Shown piece by piece: positions 17,363-25,405 of a stretch of DNA of 64,000 nucleotides. The position numbers and the translations under genes were made by a program. Position 1 is the first letter of the stretch; each line of letters starts with the position of its first letter. Source of the DNA: DAIDKA01 sp035487155 (GTDB lineage Bacteria > Pseudomonadota > Gammaproteobacteria > Steroidobacterales > Steroidobacteraceae); the NCBI GenBank assembly GCA_035487155.1, contig DATHMK010000005.1, positions 19,364 through 83,363 on the forward strand, written 5' to 3'. The notes beneath the pieces are model-generated. The model was not told where the DNA came from and ran no database searches. It worked only from the letters and a program-made list of their open reading frames with translations.

Positions 17363-18808
17363 ATGGACCTGGACCACGATGCCTGTTACCGGGCAGTGAA
17401 ATTGCGCGATGCGCGCTTCGACGGGCGGTTCTTCACCGCTGTGAGAACCACCGGCATCTATTGTCGCCCGGTGTGCCCGGCGCGCACGCCGAAGTCCGGC
17501 AACGTCACGTTCTTTCCCACGGCGGCCGCTGCCCAGGAGGCGGGTTTTCGTCCCTGCCTGCGCTGCCGCCCGGAGACCGCACCGGACATGCCGGCCTGGC
17601 GCGGGACTTCCACCACCGTGACCCGCGGTCTGGCACTGATCGAGCTTGGGGCCCTGGATGAGGGCGACGTGGCGGCGCTCGCCGAACGCTTGGGGTTGGG
17701 CGAGCGACAGTTGCGGCGGCTGTTCCGTCAGCACCTGGGAGCCTCCCCGATCGGCGTTGCGCAGACGCGGCGCATTCTGCTCGCCAAACAGCTCATCCAT
17801 GAAACCCATCTGCCGATGACCGAAATCGCCTTCGCCGCGGGATTTGGCAGCATTCGGCGCTTCAATGAAACATTCCATGACCTGTTTGGTCGCCCCCCGG
17901 GTGAGCTGCGGCGTCTGAGCGGGCCTGAGATCACTGCGGATCGCGGCGAGTTCAGCCTGCTGCTGCGCTACAAGCCACCATACGATTGGCCGGCCATGCT
18001 CAGATTCCTGGGACAGCGCGCCATCCCGGGGGTGGAGCGGGTGGCGCAGGGAACCTATTCGCGCACCATCGCGCTGGATGGCGTGCAGGGCCGGATCAGC
18101 GTGCAGCCGGGCGCAGCCAACGCCCTGCGTGCCAGCATTCGCATCGCAAGGCTTGCGACACTGCCCAACATCATCGCCCGGCTGCGGCGGCAGTTTGACC
18201 TGGCGGCGGATCCTTTGAGCATCGCGGTCCACCTGGGTACCGACCCGCTGCTGGCGCCGCTGCTGAAGCAACGCCCGGGGCTGCGCGTGCCGGGTGCGTG
18301 GGATGGTTTTGAGCTGGCCATCCGGGCGGTGCTGGGACAGCAGATCAGCGTCGCGGCGGCGATACGCCTCGCCGGACGTCTGGTGGCCGGATACGGCGAG
18401 CCTCTGACGGAGCCGGACGGGGAATTGACGCATGTGTTTCCGACTCCGCAGGCTCTGGCCCAAGCCGATCTGGCGTCACTGGGCATGCCCCGCAGCCGGG
18501 CGGCGACATTGAGCGGCGTCGCCGCGGCTGCGATTGCCAATCCCGGCCTGTTTGGTGCGCACTGCGACCTGGATGAGGCCATCGAACGACTGCGCGCCAT
18601 ACGCGGAGTGGGCGAGTGGACTGCGCAGTACATCGCGCTGCGGCAGCTGCGCGAGCCGGACGCCTTTCCGGCCGCCGATGTGGGTCTGATGCGCGCTCTG
18701 GCGGACACGCAGGGACAGCGTCCCTCGGCGCCGCAACTGCTTGCACGCGCCGAACCGTGGCGCCCCTGGCGCGCCTATGCGGCCCAGCACCTGTGGGCCA
18801 GTGCCTAA
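17363..18808 (+). CDS. Ada methylphosphotriester sensor - AraC HTH - AlkA glycosylase fusion (AdaA-AlkA)
   Basis: This 481-residue protein fuses three modules. Residues 1-75 are the Ada N-terminal zinc domain with Cys34, Cys38, Cys65 and Cys68; Cys34 is the expected methyl acceptor. Residues about 85-185 are an AraC-type helix-turn-helix (MTEIAFAAGFGSIRRFNETF). Residues about 195-481 are an AlkA DNA-3-methyladenine glycosylase with the helix-hairpin-helix IRGVGEWTAQYI and the catalytic Asp439 in FPAADVGLM. It should sense methylated DNA, activate repair genes and remove alkylated bases. The ATG at 17363 has no clear Shine-Dalgarno sequence. The stop overlaps the convergent MFS gene by 4 bases. 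Confidence 0.93.
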   Translation: MDLDHDACYRAVKLRDARFDGRFFTAVRTTGIYCRPVCPARTPKSGNVTFFPTAAAAQEAGFRPCLRCRPETAPDMPAWRGTSTTVTRGLALIELGALDEGDVAALAERLGLGERQLRRLFRQHLGASPIGVAQTRRILLAKQLIHETHLPMTEIAFAAGFGSIRRFNETFHDLFGRPPGELRRLSGPEITADRGEFSLLLRYKPPYDWPAMLRFLGQRAIPGVERVAQGTYSRTIALDGVQGRISVQPGAANALRASIRIARLATLPNIIARLRRQFDLAADPLSIAVHLGTDPLLAPLLKQRPGLRVPGAWDGFELAIRAVLGQQISVAAAIRLAGRLVAGYGEPLTEPDGELTHVFPTPQALAQADLASLGMPRSRAATLSGVAAAAIANPGLFGAHCDLDEAIERLRAIRGVGEWTAQYIALRQLREPDAFPAADVGLMRALADTQGQRPSAPQLLARAEPWRPWRAYAAQHLWASA

Positions 18809-20181
18809 ATCGCCGCCGGGATCTCCGGTTCCTGCACCCGCAGCAGCAGCAGCATCCCGACCACCAGAAAGGCGATGCCGCTGGCGATCCCGATGCGCTG
18901 GCTGTGGGAAATCGTGGTCACCAGACCGATGGCCAGCGGTCCGACGAAGGACGTGGCGGTGCCTGACATGGCATAGACGCCGAAGAACTCATTGAGCATT
19001 CCCGCGGGCGCAAGTTTGCCCATCAGGGCGCGGCTCGAGGACAGTCCCCCGGTCACAAAGGTTGCCGCAAGAACCTGTGCGACGCAGAACACGATGTCAG
19101 GCAGGGTCGGGAACATGCCCCCATAGTTGTGCAGCGGCAGGTTCAGTTTGACGAACAGTGCCGTGTCCGGGCTGGTCGAACACACGATCACGATGGCGAG
19201 CAGGGAGCCGGCGACGAAAATCATGGCGCTGCGGCGCGAACCGGCCTTCAGATCCATCCAGCCGGCCAGGGCGCCTGCCAGTGCGGCCGCCACGCTGTTC
19301 AACAGCCCTTGCACGATCAGCGCCTCGGCGCTCCAGTGCAGGACGCCGGCGGCATAGATGCCGCTGAAACTCATCAGGACGACGAAGCCCTCGTTGTAGA
19401 TCATCCTGGCGATCAGGAACACCCCGATATTGCGGAAGCTGCGCAGTCGGGTCAGGGTCTCGATGAGGCTGTGCAATCCCTTGCGGATGGTCGTTCCCAT
19501 GCCCAGTCGGGTGCCGGCCGAGTCGGGGGTGAACAGGAACAGCGGCAGACCAAAGATCAGCATCCACACCGCCGCCAGAATTCCCACCGCCCGCTCCGGC
19601 TCGTGCAGGGCCTTGCTCAGACCGAACAACGGGTGGGGGTTCCAGCTCCAGGCGAAGAGGAAGAACAGGAACAGCACGACGCCAAAAGCATTGCCCAGCG
19701 CGAAGCCCATGCCGCTCCAGAACCCGATGCCCTGCGGGGCGATGTTCGGCAGCATGGCATTGCAGAAAATGGCCGAGTATTCGTAGTAGAGCATGCTGCC
19801 GACGATGGCTGCCATGATCCCTACCAGACCGGCCTGCATGCCCGGTGTGGCGAACCACAGCGCAGCCATGCTCGGAACACCAAAGGCGATGCAGGCGACC
19901 AGCCAGGGTTTGCGCCGGCCGCCGGCATCGGCGATGGCCCCCAGAATCGGCGCACCGATGGCAACCAGGATGGCGCCCACCGCACTGGTGTAGCTCCAGA
20001 CGATCTGCCCGCGTACCGGGTCGGAGATCACGACCGTGCTGAAATAGGCCGAGAACACGAAGATGTTGACCAGCACGTTGTCCGGAATACGTGCCCCGTC
20101 GAACAGCGCCCACGACCAGCGGCCGCGCAGGGTGCGGCGCCCCACCGGCATGACGCCGGCGGCCGGCATGTTCAGATCCAT
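18805..20181 (-). CDS. MFS transporter, UMF1/Atg22-like
   Basis: This is a 458-residue inner-membrane protein with about 11-12 hydrophobic segments. The first lies after RGRWSWALFDGARIPDNVLVNIF. The loop GAIADAGGRRKPWL is the conserved MFS motif A between segments 2 and 3. The WALFDgA opening and overall spacing match the UMF1 (Atg22-like) MFS families, whose bacterial substrates are mostly unknown. It is followed by nothing on its strand and preceded 9 bp upstream by the NTF2-like gene, so the two form a probable operon. Transport of the small molecule handled by that protein is an inference. Confidence 0.88.
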   Translation of the reverse strand: MDLNMPAAGVMPVGRRTLRGRWSWALFDGARIPDNVLVNIFVFSAYFSTVVISDPVRGQIVWSYTSAVGAILVAIGAPILGAIADAGGRRKPWLVACIAFGVPSMAALWFATPGMQAGLVGIMAAIVGSMLYYEYSAIFCNAMLPNIAPQGIGFWSGMGFALGNAFGVVLFLFFLFAWSWNPHPLFGLSKALHEPERAVGILAAVWMLIFGLPLFLFTPDSAGTRLGMGTTIRKGLHSLIETLTRLRSFRNIGVFLIARMIYNEGFVVLMSFSGIYAAGVLHWSAEALIVQGLLNSVAAALAGALAGWMDLKAGSRRSAMIFVAGSLLAIVIVCSTSPDTALFVKLNLPLHNYGGMFPTLPDIVFCVAQVLAATFVTGGLSSSRALMGKLAPAGMLNEFFGVYAMSGTATSFVGPLAIGLVTTISHSQRIGIASGIAFLVVGMLLLLRVQEPEIPAAI

Positions 20182-20190
20182 AGGTTCCCC

Positions 20191-20583
20191 CTAAAAGCGT
20201 CCGTTGTTGTTCTTGCTGTCACGGGTGATCGGCTGCATCACGTCCCAGTGCTCGGCAATCTTGCCGTGCGCAATGCGGAACAGATCCACGACGGCGAATC
20301 CCTCATCTCCCGGATGGAAGATCACATGCACATGCGCGGCCACCAGATCACCATCGACCAGCATGCGCTTGACCCGGTGTTCGGCATGCGGATATTTGAG
20401 CTTGGCCCGATCCAGCATCTCCTTCAGCCCCTGGGAGCCGGTGGCCGCGTTAGGGTTGTGCTGGATATAGCCCGGGTCGAACAGCGCATCGACCGCACCG
20501 GAGTCGATCGGGCCCAGCACCTCCGCATAAATGCGCTTCACCAGGCGCAGATTGGCCAGTTCCTGTTTTGTGCGTGCGCTCAT
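20191..20583 (-). CDS. SnoaL-like NTF2-fold protein
   Basis: This 130-residue protein belongs to the predicted SnoaL-like group marked by YIQHNP, GxxGLKEML and the C-terminal GKIAEHWDVMQPI. In SnoaL itself this fold catalyses an aldol cyclisation; most bacterial relatives have no known reaction. It starts at 20583, with GGAGG-like bases just upstream, and is probably co-transcribed with the MFS gene 9 bp downstream. It is divergent from the exported protein at 20748, with 164 bp between. Confidence 0.85.
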   Translation of the reverse strand: MSARTKQELANLRLVKRIYAEVLGPIDSGAVDALFDPGYIQHNPNAATGSQGLKEMLDRAKLKYPHAEHRVKRMLVDGDLVAAHVHVIFHPGDEGFAVVDLFRIAHGKIAEHWDVMQPITRDSKNNNGRF

Positions 20584-20747
20584 CCCCCCTCCATGCCCTC
20601 AGCCTGCCGCGCCGGGCTTGCCAAGCCTGGCGCATACTGCCATTTTCCGCGTTCCGGCGCGCGAGCAGGGGGGGATGGATGAATTCGGCCAATGTCACAA
20701 GGTGTGCTGCTGGGACTGGTCCTGCTGTCAACAGGGGTAGCATCAAA

Positions 20748-21611
20748 ATGAAACGTATCGCGCTCGCCTCGCTGTGCATCGCGCTGGGCAGCACCGTCAT
20801 GGTGCCCGCCCTCAGCCATGCCGAAGTGTCCTGCACACGTCCCGGGCTGCAGCAGGCCGTGGACCTTTATATTGCGGCGCAGTCCAAGGGCGACCCCTCC
20901 GCCTTGCCGCTGGCGAAGGGCGTCGGGTATTGGGAAAACGCGGCGCCGGCGGAGCTGCAGAAGGGCTTCATCAACAGGCCCATGAAAATTGATCATCAGC
21001 GCAGTTTTCTCGATACCGATACCTGTCAGTCCGTCACCGAGTCGATCGTGACCGACAAGGCTGCGCCCTTTGTGTTCAGCACGCGCCTGCGGGTCAACCA
21101 CGACAAGATCGTCGAGGTGGAGATCCTATGGACCACGACCGGCTACTGGCTGTTCGACGCGGATAAGTACTTGCAGCACTCCTCCGAGGAGAACTGGGAG
21201 GCGATTGCCGCTGAGAAGCGCACCCCGCGCGGCGTGCTGGTGGCCGCGGCCAATGCCTACCTCGATGCCTTTTTGGAGAAGAGAATCGATCTGGTGCCGT
21301 GGGGCTTCCCCTGCGAGCGCACCGAGGGCGGCCGTGGCTACACCGGCAAGGGATCTCCCGCTGACAGTTGCGAAGTGGGCGTTCCGGCCGGGGTGAATAT
21401 CGCCAACCGGCACTTCGTCGTGGATGAGGTGCTCGGTGTGGTGTCGGTGTATTGCACTTTTGGCGCGGGCGGCCCAAACGGCGGCAGCGGCGCGCCGGAT
21501 AACCATACCTTTCGCATCGAGAACGGCAAGTTGCGCTATGTGCATACGCTGACGCACCTGCTGCAGCCCAAAGAGGGGCTAACGCCACCCCGGCCTGCCA
21601 GCAAGCCATGA
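20748..21611 (+). CDS. exported hypothetical protein, possible double NTF2-like fold
   Basis: This 287-residue protein has a clear Sec signal (MKRIALASLCIALG, cleavage after LSHA). The mature part falls into two halves of similar shape: a helix-type start (LQQAVDLYIAAQSKGDPSALPL and later VLVAAANAYLDAFLEKRIDLVP) followed by beta segments. This layout is shared with the exported protein at 52641. Cys residues in CERT, SCEV and VYCTF could form disulfides. I do not recognise a named family. The start at 20748 is set by the signal peptide; the frame is open from 20568. Function is unknown; a periplasmic binding or isomerase role is possible. Confidence 0.75.
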   Translation: MKRIALASLCIALGSTVMVPALSHAEVSCTRPGLQQAVDLYIAAQSKGDPSALPLAKGVGYWENAAPAELQKGFINRPMKIDHQRSFLDTDTCQSVTESIVTDKAAPFVFSTRLRVNHDKIVEVEILWTTTGYWLFDADKYLQHSSEENWEAIAAEKRTPRGVLVAAANAYLDAFLEKRIDLVPWGFPCERTEGGRGYTGKGSPADSCEVGVPAGVNIANRHFVVDEVLGVVSVYCTFGAGGPNGGSGAPDNHTFRIENGKLRYVHTLTHLLQPKEGLTPPRPASKP

Positions 21612-21672
21612 TGAAGAGTTCATGGGGTCTGGTGGCTTGGCCCTGTGGGGTGTCAAACACCTGAGGCAATAA

Positions 21673-22785
21673 TCAGTTGGTCCGGGTACCCTGCCGGGGA
21701 CCCTCCAGAACACCGGGCGTGCGCAGCGCTATGGCGTAAATAAACTCGCACGCCGTGATGTACAGCGTCTTCGCATCATCCCCACCGAAGGCCAGGCTTG
21801 ATGCACAGGTGGTCTTGCGGGGTTCTGCATCCCCCAGCGTCGGCAGGTGCAGCAGGCCCAGCAGTCGGCCCGATGGGGAAGTGATGCGGATCGTGCCCGG
21901 CAGGGCGTCGGCCGACCAGAGGTTGCCGGCACCGTCGGTCTTCATGCCATCGCCAATGCCGCTGCCGTGCGTAAAAAGCTCGCCCGCGCCGACGCTGCCA
22001 TCGGCATTGAGCGGATAGCGCATCACCTTCGGATCCGGCGTGATGGTGCCCGCGGACAGATACAGGTACCGATCATCGGGGGACAGGGCGATGCCATTGG
22101 GCTCGGCGCCGAGCTGCTCCCGGCTCACCACCAGCGTGACCGTGCCAGCCTTCCATCGCCAAACCGAGTCGGGCATCTGGACCTCGGGACTGTGAATCCC
22201 GCCGCGCAGACCAACGTCCGAATCCGTGAAATAGATCGCCCCATCCGCCGCGATGGCCACATCGTTCGGCCCGTTGAAGTGCCGGCCTTCGAATCCAGCC
22301 GCCAGCAGCGTGCGTGTTCCATCCTTCTCCAGGCGCTTGATGGCCAGGTCCTGGCCGGCGCACCAGATCAAACGCCCCTCATGATCGACCCCGGTGCATC
22401 CTGGTCCCAGCAGGATCACGTGGGCTCGGCCAATCTGCGCGAGTTTGCCGACGTTGGCGAAGTCAGTGCCGCTGTATCCGGCCCGGTCCAGATATACGGA
22501 CACCTTGCCGGCCGGGGTCACTTTGTAGACGACATTATCGATGATGCTGCTCGCCAGCAGAAAGCCGGCGGCGCCATCGCGTCCGGCCATCCACACCGGG
22601 CCGTCGATGAAGCCGAATCCCGAGGCAATCGTCCTGAGTTTGGCATCCGGTGAGATGAGGGCATCCAGCGACGGATCCGACCGGGTGATGCTGAAGGGGT
22701 GCGCCGCAGCAGCCGGAACCGGTTGCCCCATGGCGCAGGACATCCCCAGCGTGCTCGTCAGCAGGATCAGTAAGAGCTTATGCAA
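21673..22785 (-). CDS. SMP-30/gluconolactonase/LRE family protein, exported
   Basis: This 370-residue protein has a signal peptide (MHKLLLILLTSTLGMSCAMG) and a six-bladed propeller of the SMP-30/gluconolactonase type. The metal-site landmarks FNGPNDVAI (Asn) and LSPDDRYLYL (Asp) are present. At the usual Glu ligand position (FxEGPxW) this protein reads FIDGPVW, so Asp replaces Glu. Family members hydrolyse sugar or other lactones in a Ca- or Zn-dependent way. It stands alone, convergent with the exported gene at 20748. Lactonase activity is likely but the substrate is not known. Confidence 0.88.
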   Translation of the reverse strand: MHKLLLILLTSTLGMSCAMGQPVPAAAAHPFSITRSDPSLDALISPDAKLRTIASGFGFIDGPVWMAGRDGAAGFLLASSIIDNVVYKVTPAGKVSVYLDRAGYSGTDFANVGKLAQIGRAHVILLGPGCTGVDHEGRLIWCAGQDLAIKRLEKDGTRTLLAAGFEGRHFNGPNDVAIAADGAIYFTDSDVGLRGGIHSPEVQMPDSVWRWKAGTVTLVVSREQLGAEPNGIALSPDDRYLYLSAGTITPDPKVMRYPLNADGSVGAGELFTHGSGIGDGMKTDGAGNLWSADALPGTIRITSPSGRLLGLLHLPTLGDAEPRKTTCASSLAFGGDDAKTLYITACEFIYAIALRTPGVLEGPRQGTRTN

Positions 22786-22907
22786 AAGGCGGGCGCCTCC
22801 CCCAGGACCGCCAGTATAGGCAGGCGGCGGCGGGGATGCGACGCGCTTCCGGGCGGCAAGGAGGCCTTTGAAGTGACCGAGGATGTCGGTCCAGTCCTAC
22901 AGACCGG

Positions 22908-22924
22908 CCGGGCCGCCCGGTTTT
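22908..22924 (+). terminator. short GC hairpin followed by TTTT
   Basis: CCGGG (22908-22912) pairs with CCCGG (22916-22920) around a three-base loop, and TTTT follows. It resembles a weak intrinsic terminator on the plus strand. No plus-strand gene ends nearby, so it may instead be a structure in the leader of the kaiC transcript. The stem is short, so the call is weak. Confidence 0.3.
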
Positions 22925-22989
22925 AACTCTGCGCTACCCGCGGCCTCGTTTAGGGCCCAGACTGACCGGCCATTTGCAAGGAATGTCTC

Positions 22990-24735
22990 TTGAGGCGCAA
23001 GCGAACAACAAAGGAACCATCAGCGGCGCCCGGGGTGGACAAATGCCCGGTGGGCATCATCGGATTTGACCAGATCACCAACGGAGGCGTGCCGCGCGGG
23101 CGTCCGGCGTTGGTATGCGGCGGTGCGGGATGTGGCAAGACCCTCTTCGCCATCGAGTTCGTCGTCCGCGGGGCCACCCAGTTCAATGAGCCCGGGGTGT
23201 TCGTATCTTTTGAAGAAACCGCCGAGGAACTTGCTGCCAACGTCCGCTCGCTGGGCTTCGATCTGAAGCAGCTGGTGCGTCGCAAGCTTCTGGCAATGGA
23301 CTTCATCCATGTCGAACGCAGCGAGATCGAGGAGACGGGCAGCTACGATCTGGAAGGTCTGTTCGTGCGTCTGCAATATGCCATCGACTCGATCAAGGCC
23401 AAGCGCGTCGTCCTGGATACCATCGAGGCGCTGTTTGCCGGGCTGTCGGACACGGCCGTCCTGCGGGCGGAGCTGCGACGCCTGTTTCGCTGGCTGAAGG
23501 ACAAGGGCGTGACGGCGCTCATCACCGGTGAAAAGGGCGAGGGCGCGCTGACCCGGCAGGGAATCGAAGAGTACGTGTCGGATTGCGTCATCCTGCTGGA
23601 TCACCGGATCCAGGATCAGCTGTCGACACGCCGACTGCGTGTGGTCAAGTATCGCGGCTCGGCGCATGGCACCAACGAATATCCCTTCATCATCGACAAG
23701 GATGGCATCAGCGTCCTGCCGATCACGAGCGTGGGGCTCAACCATAAAGCCTCCAGTGAAAGGATCTCCAGCGGCGTGCCACGCCTGGACACCATGTTGG
23801 ACGGACGCGGCTTCTTTCGCGGCTCGAGCATCATGGTGTCGGGCACCGCGGGTACCGGCAAGACCACTCTGGGGTGCAGCTTCGTGCACGGCGCCTGTGG
23901 GCGCGGTGAGCGTTGCCTGTACTTCGCGTTCGAGGAGTCCCCATCGCAGATCGTGCGCAACATGCGCTCGATAGGCATCGATCTGCAGCCCTGGATAGAC
24001 AAGGGGCTGCTGCAGTTTCATGCGGCGCGCCCGACGCTCTACGGCCTGGAGACTCACCTGTCGGTCATGCACCGGCAGATCGAGGCATTCAAACCCTCGG
24101 TGGTCGTCGTCGATCCTGTGACCACGATGCTGACCGAAGGCGCCGCCCATGATGTGCGTTCGATGCTGTTGCGGCTGATAGACTATATGAAGAGCCTGCA
24201 GATCACGGCCTACCTGGTCAGCCTCAGTCATATCAGCAACCCCGCCGAACAAAGCGAGGCGGAGATTTCATCGCTGATCGATACCTGGCTGCTGGTGCGC
24301 GACCTGGAATTTGCGGGGGAGCGCAATCGCGGCCTGTACATTCTCAAGTCCCGCGGCATGGCACATTCGAACCAGATTCGTGAGTTCGTGCTCGGACCGG
24401 GCGGGGTCGAGTTGCTGGATGTGTATTTGGGGCCGCAGGGCATGCTGACCGGCTCGGCACGCGCGCTGCAGGAAACCAGGGACCAGGCGCAGGCCCACGC
24501 TAACGAACGGGAATTCAACCGAGTCCAGGCCGAGATCGCCGCCAGGCGCAGCGTCCTGGAGGCGCAAATCGGGTCACTTCAGAACAAGATCAAGGTGCAG
24601 GACCAACTGATCGAGCAGCTGGTACTCAATCGGCAGGCGAACGAATTGACCGGACAGGCGGAAAGACGGGCCATCGCGGCCAGTCGCCGCGCTGACATCG
24701 ATGCCGCCGGCGGCGGCCGGGGAAGGTCGAAATGA
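22990..24735 (+). CDS. kaiC: KaiC family ATPase
   Basis: This 581-residue protein has two RecA-like KaiC domains. Walker A motifs are GGAGCGKT (44-51) and GTAGTGKT (285-292), with paired catalytic glutamates at 75-76 and 315-316. In the second domain Ser427-Ser428 lie at the place of the KaiC autophosphorylation pair Ser431/Thr432. The C-terminus beyond residue 490 is a coiled coil not found in cyanobacterial KaiC. The start is a TTG with AAGGA 7 bases upstream. No kaiA is present. Outside cyanobacteria such KaiC proteins work with KaiB and histidine kinases in timing or stress responses; that is the likely role here. Confidence 0.93.
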   Translation: MRRKRTTKEPSAAPGVDKCPVGIIGFDQITNGGVPRGRPALVCGGAGCGKTLFAIEFVVRGATQFNEPGVFVSFEETAEELAANVRSLGFDLKQLVRRKLLAMDFIHVERSEIEETGSYDLEGLFVRLQYAIDSIKAKRVVLDTIEALFAGLSDTAVLRAELRRLFRWLKDKGVTALITGEKGEGALTRQGIEEYVSDCVILLDHRIQDQLSTRRLRVVKYRGSAHGTNEYPFIIDKDGISVLPITSVGLNHKASSERISSGVPRLDTMLDGRGFFRGSSIMVSGTAGTGKTTLGCSFVHGACGRGERCLYFAFEESPSQIVRNMRSIGIDLQPWIDKGLLQFHAARPTLYGLETHLSVMHRQIEAFKPSVVVVDPVTTMLTEGAAHDVRSMLLRLIDYMKSLQITAYLVSLSHISNPAEQSEAEISSLIDTWLLVRDLEFAGERNRGLYILKSRGMAHSNQIREFVLGPGGVELLDVYLGPQGMLTGSARALQETRDQAQAHANEREFNRVQAEIAARRSVLEAQIGSLQNKIKVQDQLIEQLVLNRQANELTGQAERRAIAASRRADIDAAGGGRGRSK

Positions 24736-25019
24736 AACCACGGATGGCTTGGAATCTCAGGCTCTACATCGCCGGGCCCACGCCCAAATCGATCACGGCG
24801 TTTGAGAACCTGAAGAAAATCTGCGAGGAGCATCTCAAAGGCGAGTATCACATCGAGATCATCGATCTGGTCAAGCAGCCGCAGCTGGCCAAGGGCGACC
24901 AGATTCTGGCGGTCCCGACCCTGGTGCGGCGGCTCCCACAGCCGATCAAGAAGATCATCGGTGATCTGTCCAATACCGAGCGCGTCCTGGTCGGCCTGGA
25001 CCTTCGTCCCCAGGGCTGA
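24732..25019 (+). CDS. kaiB: KaiB family protein
   Basis: This 95-residue protein is a full-length KaiB: LRLYIAGPTPKSI, the ILAVPTLVR strand with the cis-proline, and KKIIGDLSNTERVLVGLDL. KaiB binds the KaiC ring after switching to a thioredoxin-like fold. The start ATG overlaps the kaiC stop by 4 bases (ATGA), so translation is coupled. The GDLSNxExVLxGLDL end matches cyanobacterial KaiB closely, which supports a true KaiC-binding role. Confidence 0.93.
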   Translation: MKPRMAWNLRLYIAGPTPKSITAFENLKKICEEHLKGEYHIEIIDLVKQPQLAKGDQILAVPTLVRRLPQPIKKIIGDLSNTERVLVGLDLRPQG

Positions 25020-25020
25020 A

Positions 25021-25398
25021 GTGGCTAGCAAGTCAAAGGCTGGGACCGGACTGGGCATTTCGGCCAAGGAGTTCGAGCGTGTCGTCGCGGAACAGCCGCA
25101 CGCCCGCTATGTGCTGAAGCTATACGTCAGTGGCATGACCCCCCGTTCGCTGCGGGCCATCGGCAATCTGCAGAAGCTCTGCGCCAAATTCCTGCCCGGA
25201 CGGCACGAACTGGAGATCATCGACATCTATCAGCAGCCGGCGTTGACCAAGGAGGCCCAGATCGTTGCGGTTCCGACTCTGGTCAAGGAACTGCCCGCGC
25301 CGCTGCGCCGGGTGATCGGTGACTTGAGTGATCGTGGCCGCATTCTGCTGCTGTTGGGGATAAAACCCGGGGACAGCACCGAGCAGTCGGTGGCGTAG
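25021..25398 (+). CDS. second KaiB-like protein
   Basis: This 125-residue KaiB paralogue has a 35-residue N-terminal extension before YVLKLYVSGMTPRSLRAI. It keeps VAVPTLVKELPAPLRRVIGDLSD but ends in RGRILLLLGIKPG rather than VLxGLDL. I start it at the GTG at 25021, one base after the first kaiB. A second, diverged KaiB is common in bacterial kai operons and may modify KaiC binding or couple KaiC to the histidine kinase. Three tightly packed kai genes lead straight into the kinase 7 bp later. Confidence 0.88.
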   Translation: MASKSKAGTGLGISAKEFERVVAEQPHARYVLKLYVSGMTPRSLRAIGNLQKLCAKFLPGRHELEIIDIYQQPALTKEAQIVAVPTLVKELPAPLRRVIGDLSDRGRILLLLGIKPGDSTEQSVA

Positions 25399-25405
25399 TC
25401 AGGCC

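Noticed and set aside
21649..21661. GGTGT-CAA-ACACC hairpin between convergent genes
   Set aside because: It could be a bidirectional terminator, but the stem is only 5 bp, has a mixed composition and no T-run follows on either strand.
22983..22992. ATG at 22983 as the kaiC start
   Set aside because: It is in a different frame from KaiC. The TTG at 22990 is in frame and has AAGGA at the right distance.
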